Assembly: GCF_000759345.1 (NCBI RefSeq)
Contig: NZ_JPZL01000002.1
Location: 186,001-250,000 of the forward strand
From: Litchfieldella xinjiangensis
GTDB taxonomy: Bacteria; Pseudomonadota; Gammaproteobacteria; Pseudomonadales; Halomonadaceae
Direction: 5' to 3'
DNA length: 64,000 nt
The notes beneath the pieces are model-generated. The model did not search any database, was not told the DNA's origin, and saw only the letters and a program-made list of their open reading frames with translations. Positions 40,425 to 48,004 of this stretch are shown piece by piece (the first letter of the stretch is position 1; each line of letters starts with the position of its first letter). The position numbers and the translations under genes are program-made.

Positions 40425-40952
40425 ATGAGCGACGAGGACAAGGGAATTCGACGAGTCGGCCTGGGCATGATGTTGCTGTTCTGGCTGCTGCTATTGGCGA
40501 TGGGGTCGTGGTGGTTCCACCACTATCTCGAACGACGGCATAACCCCAATGCCAACCTGGTGGAGCAGGAGGGCGCTGAGGGGGGCAGTGTCACGCTTGA
40601 GCGCAACGCATCGGGTCACTTCGTCGCCACGGGGCGCATCAATGGCGAGCCGGTGGAATTCCTGCTCGACACCGGGGCAACCTATCTGGCCATTCCGGCT
40701 GATCTGGCGGAGCGTCTTGAGCTGGCGCCAGGCCGCCCCGCGATGTTTCAGACCGCCAATGGCCGTGTGCAGGGGTACATGACCCAGGTCGATCGGGTCA
40801 GCCTGGGCGGCCTGGCGACACACGATGTGCCGGCGTCAATCAATCCCGGTATGGACGGTGACATGGCCCTGCTGGGCATGAGTTTCCTGGGGCGCTTCGA
40901 TATCCAGATTCGAGGCACCGAGATGGTGCTCCGCCTGCCGGAGGCCCCCTAG
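40425..40952 (+). CDS. Membrane-anchored clan AA aspartic protease
   Basis: This 175-residue protein has one N-terminal helix (about 12-32) and then a retropepsin-like domain with the catalytic motif EFLLDTGATYLAIP (Asp at about residue 82). LLGMSFLGRFDIQ near the C-terminus is typical of the TIGR02281-type group. One monomer carries one catalytic aspartate, so it must dimerise. The substrate is unknown. The ATG follows GGGAGG. A 24-base gap separates it from the yihY-like gene downstream, so the two may be co-transcribed. Confidence 0.88.
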   Translation: MSDEDKGIRRVGLGMMLLFWLLLLAMGSWWFHHYLERRHNPNANLVEQEGAEGGSVTLERNASGHFVATGRINGEPVEFLLDTGATYLAIPADLAERLELAPGRPAMFQTANGRVQGYMTQVDRVSLGGLATHDVPASINPGMDGDMALLGMSFLGRFDIQIRGTEMVLRLPEAP

Positions 40953-40976
40953 CCACAACCAGGGAAGGAGGACGCA

Positions 40977-41942
40977 ATGTTCAGATTCTTGCGCGGTCGG
41001 GGTCGTCGTGCCGATCAGCCACGACAGATTCCCCGCCTGGGCTGGCTGGATATTCTATGGCGCCTGGTACGGGCCATGGGCGACGACGATATCACCATGC
41101 TTGCCGCCGGCGTCGCTTTCTATGCCTTGCTTTCGTTGTTTCCGGCCGTGGCGGCCGTGGTGTCGCTCTGGGCTTTGATACTGGATCCTCAGGATATCAT
41201 CGAGCAGATCGCTACCCTGGGCCGTTTCATCCCTCCCGGCGCCGCGGACATCATTCGCCGCCAGGCCGAGCAGATTGCCGAGAATACCAACACGGGACTC
41301 AGCGTGACGGCCGTCATCAGTCTCTTGGTGGCCGTCATGGTCGCTTCCAAGGGGGTGCTGGGTCTGATCAATGGCTTGAACAAGGTCTATGGCGAGCGTG
41401 AGCGTCGTCGCTGGCTCGAGCGGATGTTGGTGGTGGCGGCCCTTACCGTGGGGCTTATCACCTTGACATTGGCCACCATCGTTTTCGTCGCCCTGTTTCC
41501 TTTGGCGATTGGCATGTTGGGGCTCGACAGTGGCGCGGTGCAGATCGTAAGCCTGCTGCGCTGGCCGGCGTTGATGCTGGTGATGATGGTGGTGGTCGCA
41601 GTTTTGTATCGCTATGCGCCCTATCGCCGCGCGCCACGCTGGGACTGGGTCAGCGTCGGTACCGTGACGGCGACCCTGCTGTGGGTGCTGGGCTCCGGGG
41701 GCCTATCGTTGTATGCGCGTTACTATTCGACGTTCAACGAACTTTACGGCTCGCTGGGGGCAGTGGTGATCCTGTTGATGTGGTTCTGGCTGACATCCTT
41801 CCTGATCCTGTTCGGTGCGGAGCTGAATAGCGAGATGGAACGCCAGACCTCCCGCGATACCACGCAAGGCGAAGCCCGCCCGATGGGTGAGCGAGGCGCG
41901 CGGGCGGCCGATACACTGGGTAAAGACCACCCCAGGCGTTGA
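40977..41942 (+). CDS. YihY/BrkB-family inner-membrane protein
   Basis: This 321-residue protein has six hydrophobic segments and the family pattern: MLAAGVAFYALLSLFPAVAAVVSLW, a GLINGLNKVYGERERR loop, LYRYAPYRRAPRWDWVSVGTVTATLLW and ATGSLGAV-like SLGAVVILLMWFWLTSFLILFGAELNSEMER at the end. The family was once called ribonuclease BN in error. Its role is unknown, and an envelope or transport function is suspected. The charged C-terminal tail is family-typical. Confidence 0.92.
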   Translation: MFRFLRGRGRRADQPRQIPRLGWLDILWRLVRAMGDDDITMLAAGVAFYALLSLFPAVAAVVSLWALILDPQDIIEQIATLGRFIPPGAADIIRRQAEQIAENTNTGLSVTAVISLLVAVMVASKGVLGLINGLNKVYGERERRRWLERMLVVAALTVGLITLTLATIVFVALFPLAIGMLGLDSGAVQIVSLLRWPALMLVMMVVVAVLYRYAPYRRAPRWDWVSVGTVTATLLWVLGSGGLSLYARYYSTFNELYGSLGAVVILLMWFWLTSFLILFGAELNSEMERQTSRDTTQGEARPMGERGARAADTLGKDHPRR

Positions 41943-42000
41943 CGCTTCCTGGCATTGGCATCAATTGACAGGGCGGCTGGATGGCACTAGTCTGCGTTTT

Positions 42001-42016
42001 TACGTTACTGGTAATA
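42001..42016. promoter_or_regulatory. GntR-like operator upstream of gntK
   Basis: The palindromic 16-mer here (GTTAC-TG-GTAAT core) agrees with the enterobacterial gluconate repressor site as I recall it at 13 of 16 positions. It lies 55 bases before gntK in the only intergenic space available for its promoter. LacI-type GntR repression relieved by gluconate is inferred. Confidence 0.5.
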
Positions 42017-42070
42017 TCGCGCGTCGATTGGCCACGGCGATGCCCCGTAAAGCGATAACACGAGGTAGAC

Positions 42071-42562
42071 ATGACCAAACCCAAGATCCTGCTGATGGGG
42101 GTTTCAGGTTGTGGCAAGAGCTTGATTGGAGCGCGCCTCGCGGAAGTGCTTCAAATTCCCTTCCACGACGCCGACAGCTTCCATAGTGAAGCCAACGTGC
42201 GCAAGATGGCCAATGGCGTCCCCCTCAACGATGATGACCGTGCCGACTGGCTGGCCACGCTGGCGAACCTGGTTCGCTCGGAGCCTGCGCTGGTGCTGGG
42301 GTGCTCGGCACTCAAGCGGCGTTATCGCGATTTCCTTCGTGACGGCAATCCTGACTTGCAGTTCCTTTACCTTCACGGTGATTACGACACCATCCTGCCA
42401 CGCCTCGAGAGCCGTCGGGATCACTACTTTGCCGGTGCCGCGATGCTCAGGAACCAGTTCGAGCAGCTCGAGCCGCCCGATAACCGTGAAGCCTGTTCGA
42501 TCGATATTCGCCTGGGTCCCGACGAGATCGTCAAGGCGTGTCTTGACACCCTCCGGCGCTGA
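42071..42562 (+). CDS. gntK: Gluconokinase
   Basis: GntK phosphorylates gluconate to 6-phosphogluconate with ATP. The 163-residue size and motifs fit the family: P-loop GVSGCGKS (residues 10-17), FHDADSFHSEANVRKMANGVPLNDDDRADWL, LGCSALKRRYRD and the FLYLHGDYDTI region. It stands alone, with no gluconate permease beside it, behind a GntR-like operator. Gluconate 5-dehydrogenase and 6-phosphogluconate dehydrogenase lie at the right end of the window. Confidence 0.96.
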   Translation: MTKPKILLMGVSGCGKSLIGARLAEVLQIPFHDADSFHSEANVRKMANGVPLNDDDRADWLATLANLVRSEPALVLGCSALKRRYRDFLRDGNPDLQFLYLHGDYDTILPRLESRRDHYFAGAAMLRNQFEQLEPPDNREACSIDIRLGPDEIVKACLDTLRR

Positions 42563-42645
42563 CATCATTCGGTCAACAATCCATCACGCGATTGTAAGGA
42601 AGGCTCCCTAAGGTCGTTGCCAGCCCCTTGGACTGGAGATCGACC

Positions 42646-43629
42646 ATGTACCGATTCACTCGCCCCGCCAGCGTCGCGATGATGGCCCTGCTGGGTCTGC
42701 CGTTGCTTGCCCTGGCGGACGACACGCTGGTGCTCTACACCAGTCAGCCCAACACCGACGCCCAGCAGACCGTGGATGCTTTCCAGGCCGCCTACCCCGA
42801 GATCGAGGTGGAATGGGTGCGTGACGGTACCACTCAGCTTATGGCCCGGCTTCAGGCCGAGCTCTCATCCGGCGTGGTTCGCCCCGACGTGCTGTTGATC
42901 GCCGACAGCGTCACCATGGAATCCCTCAAGCGTGACGATCATCTCGCCGCTTACGAGAGCGAAGAACGCGAGGCCTTCGACGAAGGCATGTACGACCCCG
43001 AGGGCTACTACTACGGTACCAAGCGGATCACGACCGGTATCGTCTACAACACCCGCGCCGCCGAACAGCCCGAACGCTGGCAGGACCTGACCCAGCCCGC
43101 CTACGAGGGGCAGGTGACCATGCCCAGCCCACTCTACTCCGGCGCGGCGTTGATCCACCTGGCCACGCTGACCGACGCCCCTGAACTGGGCTGGGATTAT
43201 TACGAGGCGCTGGCCGAGAACGGTGTCACCGCTCAGGGTGGCAACGGCGGTGTGCTCAATGACGTGGCCTCGGGCAACAAGGCCTATGGCGTGATCGTCG
43301 ATTTCCTGCCGATCCGCGAGGCTGCCAAGGGGGCTCCGGTGAAGTTCGTGTTCCCCGAAGAGGGCGTGTCCGCCGTCACCGAACCGGTGGCGATCATGAA
43401 GGAAGCGGCGCATCCGGAAGCGGCACGCAAGTTCGTGGATTTCGTGCTGTCGCGTGAAGGCCAGGAGCTGGTGCTGTCCCAGGGATACCTGCCCGGCCGC
43501 AACGATGTGGACAGCCCCGAAGGCTTCCCGCCGCGTGAAGAGATTCACGTGCTGCCGCTCGATGCGCAGAGCGCGTTGGAGCAGGCCGAAGCCCACAAAC
43601 AGCGCTTTGCCGAGCTGTTCGGAGGCTGA
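42646..43629 (+). CDS. ABC transporter periplasmic binding protein (ferric/sugar-phosphate type)
   Basis: This 327-residue secreted protein has a signal peptide (MYRFTRPASVAMMALLGLPLLALA, cleavage near residue 24). Its family 1-like solute-binding fold starts TLVLYTSQPNTDAQQTVDAFQAAYP. It resembles the FbpA/AfuA group, whose members bind ferric iron, 2-aminoethylphosphonate or hexose phosphates. I do not see an obvious adjacent tyrosine pair of the FbpA iron site. The ATG at 42646 has GGAG eight bases upstream, so the upstream TTG is not needed. Two phosphoester-hydrolase-like genes in the same operon favour a phosphorylated substrate, but this is inference. Confidence 0.88.
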   Translation: MYRFTRPASVAMMALLGLPLLALADDTLVLYTSQPNTDAQQTVDAFQAAYPEIEVEWVRDGTTQLMARLQAELSSGVVRPDVLLIADSVTMESLKRDDHLAAYESEEREAFDEGMYDPEGYYYGTKRITTGIVYNTRAAEQPERWQDLTQPAYEGQVTMPSPLYSGAALIHLATLTDAPELGWDYYEALAENGVTAQGGNGGVLNDVASGNKAYGVIVDFLPIREAAKGAPVKFVFPEEGVSAVTEPVAIMKEAAHPEAARKFVDFVLSREGQELVLSQGYLPGRNDVDSPEGFPPREEIHVLPLDAQSALEQAEAHKQRFAELFGG

Positions 43630-43631
43630 GC

Positions 43632-45329
43632 ATGCAGCTCACCGTTCCCATGGGCACCCAGCTTCGCTGGCTGCCTTGGCTGTTGCTGCTGGCCATCGCG
43701 TCATTGAGCCTGGCGCCCAGCCTGCGCCTCGTAGTCGAAGCGTTCAGCCAGCCGCTCAACGCGGAGTCGTCGCTATGGCGTGTCCTGCGTGACGCGGCGA
43801 CCTGGCGAGCGGCCTGGCACAGCCTATACACCGCCGGCCTGGGAACGCTGATTTCCCTCCTGTTCGGCAGCTTGTTCGCGTTCGCCATTACCCTGACCGA
43901 TATCCGTGCCAAGCAGAGTCTGGTGTTCTGCTTCATGCTGCCGATGATGATTCCGCCCCAGGTCACTGCATTGAGCTGGCTGCAGCTGTTCGGGCCGGCG
44001 AGCCCCTTGCTCAATTCGCTGGGACTGGCGCCACCGCTGGGTAGCCCTCAACCGCTGTACTCGGCCAACGGCATCGCCTTGCTGCTGGGCATTCAGCATG
44101 CCCCCCTGGTCTTTCTGGCGCTGCGAACCAGTCTCCTCAGCCTGCCACGCGAGCTGGTCGAGGCAGCCCGTATCAATGGCGCAGGGCAGTGGCAGGTGTG
44201 GCGCGATATCATATTGCCGGTCACTCGCAGCGGGTTGATCGCTGGCGGCGCCATTGCCTTCGTCTCGGGGCTGGGCAATTTCGGCATTCCGGCCATGCTC
44301 GGCATCCCCGCGTCGTACTACGTGCTGCCGACGCTGATCTATCAGCGCATGGCAGGCTTCGGGCATAGCGTGCTCAGTGAAGTGGCGAGCCTGTCGCTGC
44401 TGATCGGAGGGCTGGCATTGATCGGCGTGGCGATCCAGCAACGCCTGCTGGAGCGTAGCCGATTCGCCTTGCTGGGCCAGAGCGGCCGTCCTCACGACTT
44501 TATCCTGGGGTCGAGGCGTTGGATGCTCGAGGCGGGCCTGGGTACGATCCTGGCGTTGATCCTGCTGGCGCCGTTGGCGGCGCTGGTGGTGGGCTCGCTG
44601 GTCCCTGCGCTGGGTGTGCCGCTGACCCTGGAGACGCTGACCCTCTCTGCCTACGGCGAAATGCTCGGGCGGCAGGGCGTGACCCTGCGAGCCTTCCACA
44701 ACAGCCTGTGGCTGGCCGGCGGTGCGGCCCTTGTGCTGATGATGCTTAGCGTCCTGTTGGCCTACTACATGCAACGCCTGTCGCCCCGCTTGCGGTTGTG
44801 GCTGACGAGCGTCATCGAGATTCCCTATGCCTTGCCCGGCGTGGTGCTGGCAATCGCCTGCATCCTCTTGTTCGTTCGGCCGCTTCCGGTGATCGATGTG
44901 GCGCTCTATGGCACGCTGGGCATCATCTTCATTGCCTACCTGGCCCGGTTTCTGACCGTCTGCCTCAAGCCGGTGAGCAGCAGCCTGGGGCAGCTCGACG
45001 GCTCGCTAGAAGAGGCCGCTCAGCTCGCCGGCGCCGGTCCCTTGCGTAGGCTCGTCGACATCGTGCTGCCGCTGATTGCACCGGCCGTCTTCGCCGGCGG
45101 TCTGCTGGTGTTCTTGATCGCAGTCAATGAGCTCACCGTCTCGGCGCTGTTATGGAGTGCCGGTAACGAGACCCTGGGTGTGCTGATCTTCAATCTCGAC
45201 CAGAGCGGCGACAAGGTCCTGGCCTCGGCGGTCGCAGTGCTGGTCGTTGTCATGGTGGCCGCCCTGATGCTGGGGCTCAATCTGTTGGCGTCGCGTCTGC
45301 CTCGAGGAGTCATTCCATGGCGGCACTAG
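43632..45329 (+). CDS. ABC transporter permease, two fused domains
   Basis: This 565-residue inner-membrane protein has about 12 helices and two tandem permease domains, as in FbpB/AfuB. Each half has an EAA loop that contacts the ATPase: VEAARINGAGQWQVWRDIILP at about residues 175-195 and EEAAQLAGAGPLRRLVDIVLP at about 460-480. Because the fused protein supplies both halves of the channel, no second permease is needed. It follows the binding-protein gene by two bases and overlaps the ATPase gene by 13. Confidence 0.93.
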   Translation: MQLTVPMGTQLRWLPWLLLLAIASLSLAPSLRLVVEAFSQPLNAESSLWRVLRDAATWRAAWHSLYTAGLGTLISLLFGSLFAFAITLTDIRAKQSLVFCFMLPMMIPPQVTALSWLQLFGPASPLLNSLGLAPPLGSPQPLYSANGIALLLGIQHAPLVFLALRTSLLSLPRELVEAARINGAGQWQVWRDIILPVTRSGLIAGGAIAFVSGLGNFGIPAMLGIPASYYVLPTLIYQRMAGFGHSVLSEVASLSLLIGGLALIGVAIQQRLLERSRFALLGQSGRPHDFILGSRRWMLEAGLGTILALILLAPLAALVVGSLVPALGVPLTLETLTLSAYGEMLGRQGVTLRAFHNSLWLAGGAALVLMMLSVLLAYYMQRLSPRLRLWLTSVIEIPYALPGVVLAIACILLFVRPLPVIDVALYGTLGIIFIAYLARFLTVCLKPVSSSLGQLDGSLEEAAQLAGAGPLRRLVDIVLPLIAPAVFAGGLLVFLIAVNELTVSALLWSAGNETLGVLIFNLDQSGDKVLASAVAVLVVVMVAALMLGLNLLASRLPRGVIPWRH

Positions 45330-46348
45330 TGTTGGATTCCCTCGTCAAGCGCTTCGAATCCACGCCGGTGGTGGATGAGCTGTCGCTTGAAATCGAGCCC
45401 GGTGAGTTCGTGGCCCTGCTGGGGCCGAGTGGCTGTGGCAAGACCACGACCTTACGCCTGCTGGCGGGGTTCGAGACGCTCAGCAGCGGGCAGGTGAGCC
45501 TCAATGGGCGCAGCCTGGCCCATGCGTCGCTGCATCTCCCCCCCGAACAGCGCCGCATGGGCATGGTCTTCCAGTCCTATGCGTTGTGGCCGCACATGAG
45601 CGTGGCAGACAACGTCGGCTATACGCTCAAGATGCGTCACATCAAGGGCGATGAGTATCGTCGTCGGGTCGGACAGGCGCTGGAGACCGTGCAACTCGCC
45701 TCGCTAGCCGAACGCATGCCCCAGGCCTTGAGCGGGGGCCAACGCCAACGTGTTGCGCTCGCCCGTTGTCTGGTCACGGAGCCCGAGGTAGTTCTGCTCG
45801 ACGAGCCGCTGGCCAACCTCGATCGCCATCTACGCGCCTCGATGGAGGAGACCTTCCGGGAATTTCACCGGCGTACGGGCGCCACGATGGTCTACGTCAC
45901 CCACGACCAATCGGAGGCGATGTCACTGGCCGACCGGATCGCCGTGATGAAATCGGGTCGATTGGCCCAATGGGCCACGCCCGAAACGTTGTATCGTCGA
46001 CCGCGTAATGAATGGGTCGCCCGCTTCATCGGCCAGGGCAGCATCCTGCGCCTGCCGGACGTCACGCCCGGGCGAGCCATTCCCGGGGCCGAATTGATGT
46101 CCCTGGCCATGCATCACGAATGCGAGTGGGACACGCCCGTCCTGGTGCGGCCGGAGCAGGTTCGGCTGGGAAGCACCGGGCTGCCGGCCCGTGTCGAGAA
46201 CTGCATCTTCCGGGGAGAACGCTATGAGCTGTGGCTCTGCCTGAATAGCGGCCAGCGGCTTTTTGCCTATCACCATGAGGCCTTGCCGATAGGGCGAGAA
46301 GTCCGTCTCGTACTTCAGCAAGGCTGGTCGCTGGAGCCGGAGGCATGA
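45317..46348 (+). CDS. ABC transporter ATP-binding protein
   Basis: This 343-residue ATPase has Walker A GPSGCGKTT (about 37-45), a Q-loop in MVFQSYALWPHMSV, the signature LSGGQRQRVALARCL, Walker B VVLLDEPLANLD and the switch histidine in YVTHDQSEAM. A C-terminal TOBE-like region follows (about 245-343), typical of the ferric/polyamine/maltose class. It overlaps the permease by 13 bases and the downstream hydrolase gene by 4, so five genes from 42646 to 47944 form one unit. Confidence 0.95.
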   Translation: MAALVLDSLVKRFESTPVVDELSLEIEPGEFVALLGPSGCGKTTTLRLLAGFETLSSGQVSLNGRSLAHASLHLPPEQRRMGMVFQSYALWPHMSVADNVGYTLKMRHIKGDEYRRRVGQALETVQLASLAERMPQALSGGQRQRVALARCLVTEPEVVLLDEPLANLDRHLRASMEETFREFHRRTGATMVYVTHDQSEAMSLADRIAVMKSGRLAQWATPETLYRRPRNEWVARFIGQGSILRLPDVTPGRAIPGAELMSLAMHHECEWDTPVLVRPEQVRLGSTGLPARVENCIFRGERYELWLCLNSGQRLFAYHHEALPIGREVRLVLQQGWSLEPEA

Positions 46349-47442
46349 CGACACGCTTGCGCGTTCTCAGTGGTTTCGGTGGCAAGGCCCCGGCAGCGGT
46401 CCGGGTCGAGCATGCGGGCTCACGCCTGCTGCTGGACGCCGGCGGTGCGCTGGAAAGCGACGCCCCTTGCGACTGGCATTACGGCCTCGATGTGGATGCC
46501 ATCGTCATCACCCACGATCATGTGGATCACATCGATGGGGTGCGCTGGCTCGATGATGCGATTCCCCTGTATTGCACGCGTACTGTCGCAGCGGCACTAC
46601 CGCCCGGGCGGGCCTGGCATGAGCTACCGGCGCGCGGTCGAACGCGTATTGCCGGTATCGATATCACCACCGGTCTGGCCGGGCATTCGCTCGGTGGGGT
46701 GTGGCTGCATCTCGATATCGGCCCCGGAATTTTCTACAGCGGTGACTTCAGTCTCGAATCGCTGCTGTTTCCCTTCGATATCCCGCCGCCAGCCGGCGTG
46801 GCGCTGCTCGATGCGTCCTACGGGCTCTACGATCGGGATCAGTCCGACTGTCGTCAGGCCCTGGCCGAGTGGCTGGAACAGCCGTTACTGCTTCCGGTCC
46901 CTCCCTCGGGCCGCGCATTGGAGATTGCGCTGTGGCTGGCACAGCGCGATACCGGGGCGTCGCGTAGCTGGACGCTGGATGCGTCCTGCCAGGCTGCCTG
47001 GCGTCAGGTGCTCTCGGCATCGCTCGATTGGCTGCGGCCCGGCATGCATCATGCGCTTGCCAGCCTCTCGGTAGGTGACTGGGATCCCGGTGCGCAGATT
47101 CATCTCGTTGCGGATGCCGTCAAGGAAACGGGGAGCGATTCGACACGCATGGTCGTGCACACCGGTTACCTGTCGAAACAAAATCACACCGAAGTGGCAC
47201 AGGGGCGGGCCTATTGGCTACGCTGGAATGTACATCCGCGTGCCCGTGACCTGATCACGCTGGCCGATCGGCTCTCGGCCACTCGGGTGGTGCCACTGTT
47301 CACCTCGCTCCAGCCGCAGGATGCATGGCTATCGTTGCTAGGCGAACGACTCTATTCGAACCCTGATATGGAAATCACGCATGTCGTTACATCATCGTCC
47401 GTTCGTCTTCATGCGCCACGGCGAAACGTCACTCAACCGTGA
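46345..47442 (+). CDS. MBL-fold metallo-hydrolase in the ABC operon
   Basis: This 365-residue protein has a metallo-beta-lactamase fold: DAGGALE, the metal motif THDHVDHIDG (about residues 52-61, HxHxDH), GHSLGG and YSGDFSLES later. The arrangement is like PhnP/RNase Z-type hydrolases that act on phosphodiesters, but the C-terminal half is not a recognised domain. It begins in a 4-bp overlap with the ATPase gene. Its last 20 codons overlap the start of the phosphatase gene in another frame. A role in processing the imported compound is inferred from the operon. Confidence 0.85.
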   Translation: MTTRLRVLSGFGGKAPAAVRVEHAGSRLLLDAGGALESDAPCDWHYGLDVDAIVITHDHVDHIDGVRWLDDAIPLYCTRTVAAALPPGRAWHELPARGRTRIAGIDITTGLAGHSLGGVWLHLDIGPGIFYSGDFSLESLLFPFDIPPPAGVALLDASYGLYDRDQSDCRQALAEWLEQPLLLPVPPSGRALEIALWLAQRDTGASRSWTLDASCQAAWRQVLSASLDWLRPGMHHALASLSVGDWDPGAQIHLVADAVKETGSDSTRMVVHTGYLSKQNHTEVAQGRAYWLRWNVHPRARDLITLADRLSATRVVPLFTSLQPQDAWLSLLGERLYSNPDMEITHVVTSSSVRLHAPRRNVTQP

Positions 47443-47944
47443 GGGCCGGCTCGGAGGCAGCACCGATTCCCCCTTGACGCCGTTGGGCGAAGAGCAGGCG
47501 CGAGCCGCCTCGATCCACCTGGAACACGAAGACTGGCCCCTGATCGTCACTAGCCGCCTGGCGCGTGCCCGGCGTACCGCCGAGCTGGCATTGCCCGGGC
47601 GGGAGTTCGTCTCCCTGGGCGGGTTGAACGAACGCGACTGGGGCGAGTGCGAAGGCATTCCCTTGAGCCGTCAGCCAGCCTATGAGGCAACCCCACCGGG
47701 CGGGGAAAGCTGGGACGCGTTCCAGTCACGGGTGCTGGGTACGCTCAATCAATTGATCTGCGAGGCCGACCTACCGTTGATCATCGCCCATTCCGGTGTG
47801 TTCCGCGTGATTCATACACAGATCTACGGGACACCTTATGGTGAGCGTATTGCCAATGCCGAACCGGTGCTGATCGAACCGACCTGCCAGGGCTGGAAGA
47901 TTTCACCGTTTCGCATGCACGAGCCGGTTGCCGCGATGAAGTGA
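47381..47944 (+). CDS. Histidine phosphatase family protein
   Basis: This 187-residue protein has the catalytic RHGE motif (residues 12-15), the RARRTAEL region, the LNERDWGECEG motif and the second histidine in IIAHSGVFRVIH. These fit the phosphoglycerate-mutase-like phosphatases such as CobC. It overlaps the MBL gene by 62 bases, an unusually long overlap, with the RHGE codons inside it. A start at the internal ATG (47411) would destroy the conserved strand before RHGE, so 47381 is preferred. No cobalamin genes are near, so the substrate may be linked to the ABC importer. Confidence 0.88.
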   Translation: MSLHHRPFVFMRHGETSLNREGRLGGSTDSPLTPLGEEQARAASIHLEHEDWPLIVTSRLARARRTAELALPGREFVSLGGLNERDWGECEGIPLSRQPAYEATPPGGESWDAFQSRVLGTLNQLICEADLPLIIAHSGVFRVIHTQIYGTPYGERIANAEPVLIEPTCQGWKISPFRMHEPVAAMK

Positions 47945-48004
47945 GGCATCGCGCCGCACATCGAACGCTAGGCGCGTGGCGGGGCCGCTTGCTACCATGG
48001 ATAA

